A program made the position numbers and the translations under genes. A stretch of DNA of 64,000 nt from UBA2336 sp031395485. GTDB lineage: Bacteria > Bacteroidota > Bacteroidia > Cytophagales > Cyclobacteriaceae. The notes beneath the pieces were generated by a model that made no database searches, had not been told where the DNA came from, and saw nothing but the letters and a program-made list of their open reading frames with translations. Every line of letters begins with the position of its first letter. Positions within the stretch are counted from its first letter, which is position 1. Where the stretch lies: positions 61,504 through 125,503 of the forward strand of contig JANNUS010000002.1 of assembly GCA_031395485.1 (NCBI GenBank), read 5' to 3'. Of this stretch, positions 25,034 through 34,657 are shown in pieces.

Positions 25034-25477
25034 ATGGAAATAATATTAAAACAAGACGTACAAGGACTTGGATATAAAAACGATACGATAAAGGTAAAAG
25101 CTGGCTACGGTCGCAACTATCTTATCCCTAATGGTTTTGCCATTATCGCTAATGATTCAAATTCAAGATTAGTAGCGGAGAACATTCGTCAAGCTGCACA
25201 TAAAGCTTCGAAGCTTAAGCAAGATGCTGAAGGGATGGCACAGCGCATTGGGGAACTGACTATTGAAATTGGAGCGAAAGCTGGCGAAACCGGAAAAATC
25301 TTCGGAGCCGTTACACCGTTCCAGGTAGCTGATGTGTTAAAAGCTAAGGGCTTTGAGATCGATCGCAAGAAAGTAATCTTTAAAGAACAACCTAAAGAAT
25401 TAGGTACCTACAGCGTGACGATCGACTTACACAAAGAAGTGAAGCACGAAATCAAGATTAAAGTAGTAGCAGAGTAA
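25034..25477 (+). CDS. rplI: 50S ribosomal protein L9
   Basis: Ribosomal protein bL9. The N-terminal RNA-binding domain has DVQGLGYKNDTIKVKAGYGR and NYLIPNGFAI; then come the long connecting helix (about residues 50-75) and the C-terminal domain ending HEIKIKVVAE. 147 aa is the normal length. It is the last gene of the operon, followed by a strong terminator. Confidence 0.97.
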   Translation: MEIILKQDVQGLGYKNDTIKVKAGYGRNYLIPNGFAIIANDSNSRLVAENIRQAAHKASKLKQDAEGMAQRIGELTIEIGAKAGETGKIFGAVTPFQVADVLKAKGFEIDRKKVIFKEQPKELGTYSVTIDLHKEVKHEIKIKVVAE

Positions 25478-25499
25478 TTCTGTTAAATCAATAAATATC

Positions 25500-25532
25500 A
25501 AAACCCCATGCAGTGCATGGGGTTTTGTTTTA
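25500..25532 (+). terminator. Intrinsic terminator of the rpsF-rpsR-rplI operon
   Basis: AACCCCATG (25,502-25,510) pairs with CATGGGGTT (25,516-25,524) around a CAGTG loop, followed by TTGTTTTAT. It lies 24 bp after the rplI stop. Confidence 0.9.
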
Positions 25533-25574
25533 TATACCTTTTGCGTAGGACGTTCAGCGTGTTAACTTCACAAC

Positions 25575-26549
25575 ATGTTTCGTACTGAACTTAAGCTGGA
25601 GGTTTCACCTGTAAAAATCAATCTGAAAGATAAAATTCTAACAGCGGGCTCGTGCTTTTCAGATTCTATTGGAAGGCAGTTAAAAGCATCAAAGTTTAAC
25701 ACACTCGCTAATCCTTTTGGAGTTAGTTATAATCCTCACTCAATCCATAAGGTATTGCGATATGCTCTACATAACCAGGTGGTCCCTGATCACACCTATT
25801 TCACCAATCAGGAATTAGTAGCTAATTATGATTTTCACTCCTCTTTCTCAGCTATGAAAAAATCAGAAGTTGAGAAGACGATCAAGGAAGTCATTGGGGC
25901 GACACATTATTTTTTGAAAGATGCAAGCTGGATTTTTATTACCTATGGATCGGCTTGGGTTTATGAACGAAATGATACAGGCGAGATCGTTTCCAACTGT
26001 CATAAAATGCCTGCCTCAGGCTTTACTAAAACTTTATTAAGCCAGAAGAAAGTCCTTGAGTCTTTTGATGAAGTCTATCGCGATTTGAAAGTATTCAATC
26101 CAACGGCTAAAATAATTCTCACCGTTAGCCCTGTTCGTCACATAAAAGACACCTTGCCCTTAAACAGCGTAAGCAAGTCTGTACTTAGATTAGCCTGTCA
26201 AACAATTACGGAAACATACGCTAATGTTTTTTACTTTCCATCGTACGAGATTATGTTGGACGATTTACGGGACTACCGATTCTATGAGTCTGATATGATT
26301 CATCCTACAGAAGAGGCCGAAGAATACATCTGGAACAAATTCGCAGCTTGTTATTTCGACAATGTAACAACGGAGTTTATCAAACAATGGAAACCAATTT
26401 ATACAGCCCTTCAACACAAATCATTTCATGAAGGCACTTCTGCTCATCAAGGCTTTTTGAACAAAACATTAACGCGGCTTCAGGAACTAAGTAAAACTGT
26501 TAATGTTGATAAGGAGATTGCTTCATTAAAAGCACAAATCGCCAAATAA
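25575..26549 (+). CDS. GSCFA-domain protein
   Basis: GSCFA family (SGNH-hydrolase-like), function not established. The naming motif is present as AGSCFSDSIGRQL (about residues 25-37), then NPFGVSYNP and FITYGSAWVY (about 115-124). ILTVSPVRHIKD (about 177-188) and YFPSYEIMLDDLRDYRFYESDMIHPT (about 215-240, with the catalytic-type Asp/His pair at the end) also fit. 324 aa. Known members occur widely in Bacteroidota and are suspected to act on acylated carbohydrates, but the substrate is unknown. The DUF255 gene starts 39 bp downstream and may be co-transcribed. Confidence 0.88.
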   Translation: MFRTELKLEVSPVKINLKDKILTAGSCFSDSIGRQLKASKFNTLANPFGVSYNPHSIHKVLRYALHNQVVPDHTYFTNQELVANYDFHSSFSAMKKSEVEKTIKEVIGATHYFLKDASWIFITYGSAWVYERNDTGEIVSNCHKMPASGFTKTLLSQKKVLESFDEVYRDLKVFNPTAKIILTVSPVRHIKDTLPLNSVSKSVLRLACQTITETYANVFYFPSYEIMLDDLRDYRFYESDMIHPTEEAEEYIWNKFAACYFDNVTTEFIKQWKPIYTALQHKSFHEGTSAHQGFLNKTLTRLQELSKTVNVDKEIASLKAQIAK

Positions 26550-26588
26550 CAAATAGCAATTCATTATTCATATTCGTCATTCTATTCC

Positions 26589-28613
26589 ATGTCAAATAAA
26601 GTACCTAACAATCTCATTCATTCAACAAGTCCATACCTGTTGCAACATGCCCATAACCCTGTGCATTGGTTTGAATGGGGAAAGGATGCGTTAGATAAAG
26701 CTAATGCGGAAGACAAGCCAATTTTGGTAAGCATCGGATACTCATCGTGTCACTGGTGTCATGTGATGGAGCGTGAATCATTTGAGAATAAAGCGGTGGC
26801 CGAAGTGATGAATAGTTTCTTTGTATGCATTAAGGTAGATCGGGAAGAACGACCAGACATCGACCAGATTTACATGGATGCTGTTCAGGCTATGGGGACG
26901 AATGGAGGCTGGCCATTGAATGTATTTCTTACTCCCGATCAAAAGCCATTTTATGGTGGAACATATTTCTCTGCTCAGGTGTGGGTACAAGTACTCACTA
27001 ATATTCATCAGGCCTATCAATCTAAAAAGCAAGACATCGTTTCGTCTGCCGAAAATTTAACCAATCACTTAGCAAGTCAGGGCATCAACCAATTCAGGCA
27101 AAAAGCTAGTCAGGAAGATTTTCTTACATCGCTAAATTCGATGTACACACAACTCGAAAAAAAGTTTGATAGAACGTGGGGAGGGCTAGACAAAGCCCCT
27201 AAATTTATTATGCCGTCCATTTGGCTTTGGCTTTTACGCTACTGGCATATCACAAAAAATGAAGGCGCACTAAATCATACACTTTTTACTCTCAAAAAAA
27301 TCGCGCGGGGTGGAATTTATGATCAAATCGGTGGGGGTTTTGCTCGTTACTCCGTAGATGGAGAATGGTTTGCCCCACACTTTGAGAAAATGTTATACGA
27401 CAATGCGCAGTTACTAAGTCTGTATAGTGAAGCATATGCCATTTCAAAAGATCAATTCTTCAAATCAGTAGTGTACGAAACATTTGATTGGTTGCAACGC
27501 GAAATGACGCATGCTGATGGAGGCTTTTATTCTGCCTTAGATGCCGATAGTGAAGGAATAGAGGGAAAATTCTATAGCTGGACAAACACTGAACTTGCCA
27601 GTATTGTTGGTGAACCACACTCGACACTTATTGCAGAATATTTTGAAGTAACGCAAGGCGGAAATTGGGAACATGGCGCTAACATCTTAAAACAAACTGA
27701 AGATGTTCAACCTCTTTTAAAGAAATACAATCTGAACACCGCGGAATTGGATTCTATTATTCAATCAGCCAAGCAAAAATTACTCAACATAAGGAACAAC
27801 CGAGTTAAACCGGGATTAGACGATAAGATTCTCACTGGTTGGAATGCCATGACTATTTCCGGATTGGTGGACGCGTACCACGCTTTTGGCGATGAGCAAT
27901 TTTTAAAAGCCGCTAGAAAAAATGCCAGGTTTATTCAGAATAATCTATTGGAAGTAAATACACTATTTCGATCGTATAAGGGAAAAAGATCAACTACGGA
28001 AGGGTTCTTAGAAGATTATGCATTCGCTATTCAAGTATTTATAAAACTTTATCAAACGGACTTTGATGAGAACTGGATTCAGCAGGCGGAAAATCTTACT
28101 GAATATGTATTAGAGAATTTCTTCGACAAACAAGAATCATACTTTTACTTCACCAGTTCCAAATCGGAAAAACTAATTGCGCGAAAAAAGGAAATTTTTG
28201 ACAATGTAATTCCGGCTTCTAATGGCGCTATGGTCCAAAACCTTTATCAGCTGGGGATTGTGCTTGATCGGGAAGATTGGAAAGACCTTGCAGTTACGAT
28301 GACATCAGAACTTAGTCATCTCATATGCAAAGAGCCAAACTATATGTCGAATTGGGGAATTGTATTGAGTGAGATAAAGCATGGTATGGCGGAAGTTGCC
28401 TTTGTTGGGAAGAATTGTTTGAAATTGAAAGATGAATTCAAAAAAAACTACCAACCATTCTCCTTATTAATGGGGACTACTGATAAGAGTAGTCTGCCAT
28501 TACTGACTGATAAACTGACACGAGCTGACACAACCATGATTTATGTTTGTTACAATAAGACGTGTAAGTTGCCGGTCATGAGTGTGGAGGAAGCTTTACA
28601 ACAAAATGTCTGA
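26589..28613 (+). CDS. Thioredoxin-domain / DUF255 protein (YyaL-SSP411 family)
   Basis: 674-aa cytosolic protein of the YyaL family. It has an N-terminal thioredoxin-like DUF255 domain (about residues 5-165) with SPYLLQHAHNPVHW and the redox motif CHWCH (Cys54, Cys57). VDREERPDIDQIYM and NGGWPLNVFLTPD follow. The rest is an (alpha/alpha)6-barrel similar to N-acylglucosamine 2-epimerase or cellobiose epimerase, with GGIYDQIGGGFARYSVD and PHFEKMLYDNAQLL. The reaction is unknown for bacterial members. Full length, no lesion. Confidence 0.92.
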   Translation: MSNKVPNNLIHSTSPYLLQHAHNPVHWFEWGKDALDKANAEDKPILVSIGYSSCHWCHVMERESFENKAVAEVMNSFFVCIKVDREERPDIDQIYMDAVQAMGTNGGWPLNVFLTPDQKPFYGGTYFSAQVWVQVLTNIHQAYQSKKQDIVSSAENLTNHLASQGINQFRQKASQEDFLTSLNSMYTQLEKKFDRTWGGLDKAPKFIMPSIWLWLLRYWHITKNEGALNHTLFTLKKIARGGIYDQIGGGFARYSVDGEWFAPHFEKMLYDNAQLLSLYSEAYAISKDQFFKSVVYETFDWLQREMTHADGGFYSALDADSEGIEGKFYSWTNTELASIVGEPHSTLIAEYFEVTQGGNWEHGANILKQTEDVQPLLKKYNLNTAELDSIIQSAKQKLLNIRNNRVKPGLDDKILTGWNAMTISGLVDAYHAFGDEQFLKAARKNARFIQNNLLEVNTLFRSYKGKRSTTEGFLEDYAFAIQVFIKLYQTDFDENWIQQAENLTEYVLENFFDKQESYFYFTSSKSEKLIARKKEIFDNVIPASNGAMVQNLYQLGIVLDREDWKDLAVTMTSELSHLICKEPNYMSNWGIVLSEIKHGMAEVAFVGKNCLKLKDEFKKNYQPFSLLMGTTDKSSLPLLTDKLTRADTTMIYVCYNKTCKLPVMSVEEALQQNV

Positions 28614-28711
28614 ATCAGGATTGCCAAGATTTAAGGATGTACAGGATTTTTATACGCTTATCCATTCATCCAATGAATCCCAATCCAGACAAATTTTAAC
28701 TATTTTACAAA

Positions 28712-31213
28712 GTGGATATTTTTGAGCAGGTCGATTCCCGAAATACTTTTTTTGCAGAACTCCTGCTGCCTGTCCCTATTCCAAAACTGTTTACGTATCG
28801 AATTCCCTTCAACCTGAACGATAAAGTAAAATCTGGGCTCCGTGCCATCGTCCAGTTTGGAGATCGTAAAGTTCTTACGGGTATTATCATCAACGTTCAT
28901 GAAACCCCACCAAAGGATTACGAAGCTAAATATATTCTTGACCTGCTGGACGATGAGCCTGTAGTCAATTTGCAACAGCTAAAGCTTTTTCAGTGGATTG
29001 CTAACTACTACTTATGCAGTGCAGGGGAAGTAATGAATGCTGCTTTGCCCGCTGGCCTTAAACTTTCCAGTGAATCAATGGTACAGCTTAACCCCGGTTT
29101 CGATTGGGAAACAACGTTATTTGAATATTCACAAAAAGAGGAAACACTGTTGAAGCACCTTCAACAAGAACCCCTTCCCTACTCGGAAATATCTAAGCTT
29201 TTGGGTCTTAAGAATCTCTACAGCATTTTAAAATCACTTGTCAGTAAAGAGGCTGTTATACTCTACGAAGAAGTGAAAGAGAAATTCAAACCAAAAACAG
29301 AAAAACGAATCAGACTCGCAGAAGGATATACAACCCACGAAGCGCTTGAAAAAGTTTTTGAAGCGTTGTCCGCAAAGCCAAAACAAGAAGCGGTTCTATT
29401 AAAATACCTACAGCTGGTTCCGGTGCTTCATGATATTCACGAAAATAAAAGTGGGGCTATAAAAGGAAATTTGCTCGTTGGTGATATCTCGGAGTCCTCA
29501 CTCGCCACATTGATCAAGAATTCTGTTTTTGAAGAGTTCGAAGTAATTGTTTCGCGATTTGAATCGAAGGTAGATGAAGCCCTGCCCGAAATCACGTTGA
29601 GCGAACAACAACGCATTGCTCAGGAAGATATTTTAAAATGCTTTGAGACACATGCTACGACATTATTGCATGGCATCACCGGGAGCGGCAAAACCGAAAT
29701 CTATATTGACCTGATCAAGAAGGCGCTCGAAGGCGGGTCACAGATTTTATATCTGTTGCCTGAAATTGCACTCACTACTCAAATTGTCCAACGACTAAAA
29801 AAAGTATTTGGAACAACGATGGGTGTTTATCACTCGAAATTCTCTGACAACGAACGCGTTGAAGTATGGAATGGAATTCTTAGTGGTCGATTCAAGTTCG
29901 TTGTTGGGGTGCGATCTTCTATTTTTCTTCCGTTCGATAACCTAGGGCTAATTATTGTTGATGAAGAGCACGACACATCCTATAAACAACAGGAGCCCGC
30001 TCCTCGTTACCACGCGCGGGATGTGGCGTTGGTTATAGGTCAAATGCATCACGCAAAAGTTTTACTGGGGTCAGCAACTCCATCAGTAGAGACATTTTAT
30101 CAGGCACAACAAGGAAAATATGGTTTCGTTCAACTTCAATCACGTTATGGGGACGCGAAACTCCCTCAAGTACTACTTGCCGACATGAGCAGCGAGCGAA
30201 AAAATAAAACTTCAAAAGGCGATTTTTCCAAGCTACTATTAAAGACCATTGCTGAAACCTTATCTCAAAAAGAACAAATCATCATTTTCCAAAACCGGAG
30301 AGGCTATTCGCCTATGGTCCATTGCGAAGATTGCGGTTGGGTACCCAAGTGCATTAACTGTTCGGTAAGCCTAACCTACCATCAATATAGGCATTCAATA
30401 GTTTGTCATTACTGCGGCTATAAAGAGCCATTGCCTTCATCATGCCCCACATGCTCTTCAAATCGAATTCTAACAGTAGGATACGGCACCGAAAAACTCG
30501 AGGAAGAACTTAAACTTCATTTTCAGAATGCTGCCGTTCAACGGATGGATTTTGATACCACGCGCGTAAAGAGTGGGTATGAAAATATTATTGAACAATT
30601 TGAAAGTGGCGCAACGGATATTTTAGTAGGAACACAGATGGTCACGAAAGGGCTCGATTTTGATCGCGTGAGTTTAGTAGGCGTGTTTAATGCCGACAGG
30701 ATGATGCACTTCCCGGATTTTCGTTCCTATGAACGAGCATTTCAACTGATCACTCAGGTGAGTGGTAGAGCGGGCAGACGCGAGAAGCCTGGGAAAGTAA
30801 TTATTCAGACGTCCCAAACGGATCACCCTATTTTAAATTTTATTCTAAACCATACGCAGGAAGAATTCTATCAAACTGAAATTGCGGATCGAAAGCAACA
30901 CGCCTATCCTCCCTTCGCACGGTTAATTGAAATTGTAGTGAAGCACACGGACAAAAAGATAAGTAATGAAGCCTCACAAGAATTAACAGAGACATTACGA
31001 ATTGCAATACCCCACACAAAAATATTAGGACCGGGAGAACCAATTGTATCTAAAATCCGGAATCAATACCTCATGAGTATTCTGATTAAAATTCCTCGGG
31101 ATTCCGGTCATTTGGCGGATCTGAAAAACAAGATTGCCAGCTCAATTAATAAAGTATTGCAACTAAAAGAATTCAGAAGTACAAGAATTGTAACGGATGT
31201 TGATCCAGTTTAA
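28712..31213 (+). CDS. priA: Primosomal protein N' (replication restart helicase)
   Basis: DEAH-type 3'-5' helicase that reloads the replisome at stalled forks. An N-terminal 3'-BD domain (AELLLPVPIPKLFTYRIP, about 15-32) is followed by Walker A GITGSGKTE (about 319-327) and Walker B/DEEH in LIIVDEEHDTSYKQQ (about 412-426). The zinc-binding insertion has paired cysteines CEDCGWVPKCINC and CHYCG...CPTC (about 540-590). Motifs V/VI are GTQMVTKGLDFD and QVSGRAGR. 833 aa. The start is a GTG at 28,712 that gives MDIFEQVDSR; no ATG lies near. It is not obviously coupled to the upstream gene (98 bp). Confidence 0.96.
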   Translation: MDIFEQVDSRNTFFAELLLPVPIPKLFTYRIPFNLNDKVKSGLRAIVQFGDRKVLTGIIINVHETPPKDYEAKYILDLLDDEPVVNLQQLKLFQWIANYYLCSAGEVMNAALPAGLKLSSESMVQLNPGFDWETTLFEYSQKEETLLKHLQQEPLPYSEISKLLGLKNLYSILKSLVSKEAVILYEEVKEKFKPKTEKRIRLAEGYTTHEALEKVFEALSAKPKQEAVLLKYLQLVPVLHDIHENKSGAIKGNLLVGDISESSLATLIKNSVFEEFEVIVSRFESKVDEALPEITLSEQQRIAQEDILKCFETHATTLLHGITGSGKTEIYIDLIKKALEGGSQILYLLPEIALTTQIVQRLKKVFGTTMGVYHSKFSDNERVEVWNGILSGRFKFVVGVRSSIFLPFDNLGLIIVDEEHDTSYKQQEPAPRYHARDVALVIGQMHHAKVLLGSATPSVETFYQAQQGKYGFVQLQSRYGDAKLPQVLLADMSSERKNKTSKGDFSKLLLKTIAETLSQKEQIIIFQNRRGYSPMVHCEDCGWVPKCINCSVSLTYHQYRHSIVCHYCGYKEPLPSSCPTCSSNRILTVGYGTEKLEEELKLHFQNAAVQRMDFDTTRVKSGYENIIEQFESGATDILVGTQMVTKGLDFDRVSLVGVFNADRMMHFPDFRSYERAFQLITQVSGRAGRREKPGKVIIQTSQTDHPILNFILNHTQEEFYQTEIADRKQHAYPPFARLIEIVVKHTDKKISNEASQELTETLRIAIPHTKILGPGEPIVSKIRNQYLMSILIKIPRDSGHLADLKNKIASSINKVLQLKEFRSTRIVTDVDPV

Positions 31214-31229
31214 AAATTGCGCTAAGACC

Positions 31230-31330
31230 CGTCACTTCGCAGGGAGGAACGACAGGAGAAGTCTCCATATCAGTACAGCCGAACTATTTCAAACTAACGG
31301 GGGATTTCTCCGCTGCGCTGCGAAATGACG
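31230..31330. repeat. Dispersed intergenic element, copy B (101 bp)
   Basis: The ends are CGTCACTTCGCA and TGCGAAATGACG, inverted with one mismatch. The interior contains GAGAAGTCTCC and GGGATTTCTCCGCTGCGCTG, matching copy A. It fills the space between the convergent genes priA and the DUF1287 gene and may act as a two-way terminator. Confidence 0.8.
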
Positions 31331-31341
31331 GATAATTCGTC

Positions 31342-31920
31342 TCATTTGCGAAAAGAATAGTGCCCAATAATATTGTACTTAAATAAACAGTCAGACAATT
31401 CCTGACCATTTCCGATATTGTGCACTATCAAATACCGCTTTCCATCATTTGATTTTTTATCCACTACAATCCCAATGTGTGTGATGGCTCCTCCCAGATT
31501 CCAGGAAACAATATCGCCCGGAACATAGTCAGCCGGGTTATTCGTTACCTTCTTTATGGCTCCATGTCTGCTGAAATACTTCATCAGATTTGGTACGCGT
31601 CTGTGGTCAATGCTTTTATCTGTCTTTTTTAATCCCCAACTTTTAGGATAAACATTAAAATTATCGCGCATATCTTCATGCACTTCTTTTTGAAGATCAA
31701 TCCCTAGCTTTCGATAAGCGCGAATGATTACATCCGTACAAACACCTTTGCTACTAGGAATGTCTCCATTGGGATACATAATAGAGAAATATTGAGGGTC
31801 GTACTGAACCTGCTGATGTGTAAGTTCTAATGCAGCCGAGGAAAGCTTCATTGAGAAGGCATCTTGCGCAAATAGATTGGCACTGCACGTCAGTACCAAT
31901 GCCATAATGATTCTTACCAT
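31342..31920 (-). CDS. DUF1287 secreted protein (NlpC/P60-like fold)
   Basis: 192-aa exported protein of the DUF1287 family, whose fold is related to papain-like NlpC/P60 peptidases. The signal peptide begins MVRIIMALVLTCSANLFAQ. Family motifs are GVCTDVIIRAYRKLGIDLQ with a candidate catalytic Cys, DHRRVPNLMKYF, GDIVSWNLGGAITHIGIVVD with the candidate His, and a terminal HNIGNG. A role in peptidoglycan processing is inferred, not shown. I place the start at ATG 31,920, which overlaps the surE stop by one base (TGATG); a longer version from 31,950 lacks a proper signal peptide. Confidence 0.85.
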   Translation of the reverse strand: MVRIIMALVLTCSANLFAQDAFSMKLSSAALELTHQQVQYDPQYFSIMYPNGDIPSSKGVCTDVIIRAYRKLGIDLQKEVHEDMRDNFNVYPKSWGLKKTDKSIDHRRVPNLMKYFSRHGAIKKVTNNPADYVPGDIVSWNLGGAITHIGIVVDKKSNDGKRYLIVHNIGNGQELSDCLFKYNIIGHYSFRK

Positions 31921-32711
31921 CAAAGGCCACTTTGATTTAGAATCTCCCACTCTTCATTCAATACAGAAATGGCAGCGTGCGCAGTCAGATCAAACTGACA
32001 CGGCACAACGGATACAAAATTGTTGGCAATAGCCCATTCATCATTATCCTCTCCCTTATCGAAGTTTACGAAGTTACCAGTCATCCAGAAATAGTTGCGA
32101 CCATTGGGATCAAACCGCTGATCGAATTCTTCAACCCACTTTGCATTTGCCTGGCGGCCGATGCGAATACCTTTTATACTTTCCTTTTGCTTTTTGGGAA
32201 AATTTACATTTAAAGCAGTTCCTTTCGGTAAACTTTTCTTTAATACCTGAAGCGTAATTTTCTTAATATATTCCTCTGTATGTGCGAAGTCGGCATCATG
32301 AGAGTAATCACAAAGCGAAAAACCGATAGCCGGAGTGCCTTCAATGGCTCCTTCAATTGCCGCAGACATGGTACCCGAATACAAAACGCTAATAGAAGTG
32401 TTACTACCATGATTCACACCACTCACTACCACATCGGGTTGAGGTTTACCTTTTAGTACAAAATGCCGTGCCATCTTAACACAATCGGCCGGTGTGCCGG
32501 AACACTCGTAAGCCTTCACTCCTTCAAAAATAAAACTCTCTTTCAAGCGAAGCGTCTCCCCCACGGTAATGGCATGCCCCATGCCCGACTGCGGACTATT
32601 GGGGGCCACTACCAATACATCGCCTATTTGCTTCATTACGTTAACAAGTGTGAGAATTCCCTTGGACGTTATTCCATCGTCATTGGAAACTAGAATAAGT
32701 GGCTTAGTCAT
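31920..32711 (-). CDS. surE: 5'/3'-nucleotidase SurE
   Basis: Metal-dependent nucleoside monophosphate phosphatase. Metal ligands are visible: Asp11-Asp12 in LVSNDDGITSKGI, Ser42 in APNSPQSGMGHAIT and Asn100 in SGVNHGSN. 263 aa is normal. It is translationally coupled to the downstream DUF1287 gene through a TGATG junction. Upstream (32,712-32,796) is an 85-bp AT-rich gap with a near repeat of ATTTAAAATTT, and the next gene upstream runs in the same direction. Confidence 0.96.
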   Translation of the reverse strand: MTKPLILVSNDDGITSKGILTLVNVMKQIGDVLVVAPNSPQSGMGHAITVGETLRLKESFIFEGVKAYECSGTPADCVKMARHFVLKGKPQPDVVVSGVNHGSNTSISVLYSGTMSAAIEGAIEGTPAIGFSLCDYSHDADFAHTEEYIKKITLQVLKKSLPKGTALNVNFPKKQKESIKGIRIGRQANAKWVEEFDQRFDPNGRNYFWMTGNFVNFDKGEDNDEWAIANNFVSVVPCQFDLTAHAAISVLNEEWEILNQSGL

Positions 32712-32796
32712 TATAGATTTAAAATTTTTGATTTACACTTCCAGTTGCAGCATTAAAATTTGAAAGAATCATTTAAAATTTCCAAATCAAAATGTG

Positions 32797-33417
32797 TTAA
32801 GATTTAAAAAATGAATTATAGTACGCGACAATTTTCGCGAAATCGTCACGGTCTTCTATTTTCAATTTATTCTCTTTAATAAAATCCTGTACATCCAATG
32901 CGCGTCTGCCCATTAACGCTAATAGATCAGACTTCTTTCCAATAAACTCGCTTATGGCACCATCTTCTTCTAATAGGTAATATTTATACACGAGAACCAA
33001 CCGGCTGTAAGACCCACCAAAATTGTATGGAGAGTTATAGGTTCGGTACTCCAGGCTTTCACGCGAAAGTAATGTCATCTTTCCTTCTTCTAACAGCTCA
33101 AAAAAAACAGGGGCACGATACCCGGTTGTGGCGTTGTATGGCAGAGAAAAAAATTGCCGATACTGACTGATCGTAAGATCAAATATTTCAAAAAATAAAA
33201 CCTTGCGCGCTGTGTATGCTTCCACTACCCCAACTTGGGCATTATATTGAATCAGGTCTTGCTGCATATCGTACTTCACAAACCCTTTCAAGGTATCGCC
33301 TGAAACAAGTACAATCTTTCCTTCATGCCATTGTTCAAAAGCAAATTGTTGGTTTTGTGAAAAACCTGAAACTGACAGTAATGAAAATAATATGAATATC
33401 AGGCTCCTCGGTTTCAT
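32797..33417 (-). CDS. Hypothetical exported protein, coupled to ribBA
   Basis: Not recognised. 206 aa with a clear signal peptide (about residues 1-20, LIFILFSLLSVSGFSQ). The mature part starts with GKIVLVSGDTLKGFVKYD, the kind of beta-rich segment seen in many uncharacterised Bacteroidota envelope proteins, and the C-terminal third is helical and charged. Its ATG overlaps the ribBA stop by 4 bp, so it is probably translated from the same mRNA, although no functional link to riboflavin is evident. Confidence 0.8.
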   Translation of the reverse strand: MKPRSLIFILFSLLSVSGFSQNQQFAFEQWHEGKIVLVSGDTLKGFVKYDMQQDLIQYNAQVGVVEAYTARKVLFFEIFDLTISQYRQFFSLPYNATTGYRAPVFFELLEEGKMTLLSRESLEYRTYNSPYNFGGSYSRLVLVYKYYLLEEDGAISEFIGKKSDLLALMGRRALDVQDFIKENKLKIEDRDDFAKIVAYYNSFFKS

Positions 33418-34634
33418 GGGTGTTTTAAAATAGTATGCCCTAATTTATCACGTTTGGTTTTAAGATATGTTTCATTGTGTGGATTTGGGGTAATCTCAAT
33501 CGAGATATTATCAATAATTTCCAATCCGTATCCCATTAAGCCTACCCGCTTTTTTGGGTTATTTGTTATCAATCGTATTTTGGATACGCCTAAATCACGA
33601 AGTATTTGTGCCCCAACACCATAATCGCGCTCATCCATATCAAAACCAAGTTGAATATTCGCTTCAACGGTATCCAAACCCTGCTCCTGCAATTTATAAG
33701 CACGAAGTTTATTCATTAATCCAATTCCGCGCCCTTCCTGTTTCATATACAATACAACTCCTCTTCCTTCCCGATCAACCATTTCCATGGCTTGATGGAG
33801 TTGGGATCCACAATCGCAACGGCATGAACCAAAAATATCGCCTGTAGCACACGATGAGTGAACACGTACCAAAACAGGTTCATCCTTATGCCACGTTCCC
33901 TTCACCAAGGCGAGATGCGTTTCATGCGAGTTGGTTTGCTGATAAGCTACCAACTTAAAGTGGCCATGCTCGGTTGGCATATCAACCTCAATTTCTTTTC
34001 GAATGAGCGTTTCTTTCTTAACGCGATATTCCACCAAATCTTTTATAGAAACCAATGCTAACTTAAAACGTTGAGCCACTAACATTAAATCAGGCAAGCG
34101 AGCCATCGTTCCATCATCATTCATGATTTCTACTAAAACCCCTGCCGGTTTAAACCCGGCAAGTCTGGCAAAATCAATGGAAGCCTCTGTATGTCCCGTT
34201 CTTCGCAATACACCGCCTCGTTTTGCTTTTAATGGAAAAATATGACCAGGCCGGCCAAGATCTTCAGGCTTTGTATCCGGGTCCGCCAACGCACGAATAG
34301 TTTTAAATCGATCGTGCGCAGAGATACCCGTTGAACATCCATGCCCTATTAAATCGACTGATACTGTAAAGGGCGTTTCAAACGTTGCGGTGTTTTTTCC
34401 GACCATTAATTCAAGGCCAAGTTCATCGCATCGATCTTCAATAAGGGGTGCACAGATAAGTCCACGACCGTGCGTGGCCATGAAATTTACAATCTCGGGT
34501 GTAATACACTCGGCAGCACATACAAAGTCGCCTTCATTTTCACGATCCTCGTCATCCACCACAATAATTACCTTACCATTTTTTATTTCTTCAATGGCCT
34601 CTTCAATGGTATTCAATTTTATTTTTTCGCTCAT
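33414..34634 (-). CDS. ribBA: Bifunctional DHBP synthase / GTP cyclohydrolase II
   Basis: Supplies both precursors of riboflavin. The RibB domain (about residues 1-205) makes 3,4-dihydroxy-2-butanone 4-phosphate and has VDDEDRENEGDFVCAAE, the RRTGHTEASIDFARLAG motif and GTMARLPDL. The RibA domain (about 210-406) opens GTP and has the zinc cysteines in SSCATGDIFGSCRCDCGSQL and the arginine finger in QEGRGIGL. I start at ATG 34,634 (MSEKIKL); ATG 34,643 adds three residues. It lies 23 bp downstream of dnaG and overlaps the next gene by 4 bp. Confidence 0.96.
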   Translation of the reverse strand: MSEKIKLNTIEEAIEEIKNGKVIIVVDDEDRENEGDFVCAAECITPEIVNFMATHGRGLICAPLIEDRCDELGLELMVGKNTATFETPFTVSVDLIGHGCSTGISAHDRFKTIRALADPDTKPEDLGRPGHIFPLKAKRGGVLRRTGHTEASIDFARLAGFKPAGVLVEIMNDDGTMARLPDLMLVAQRFKLALVSIKDLVEYRVKKETLIRKEIEVDMPTEHGHFKLVAYQQTNSHETHLALVKGTWHKDEPVLVRVHSSCATGDIFGSCRCDCGSQLHQAMEMVDREGRGVVLYMKQEGRGIGLMNKLRAYKLQEQGLDTVEANIQLGFDMDERDYGVGAQILRDLGVSKIRLITNNPKKRVGLMGYGLEIIDNISIEITPNPHNETYLKTKRDKLGHTILKHP

Positions 34635-34657
34635 AAAATTCATTCAGCACTGTAACG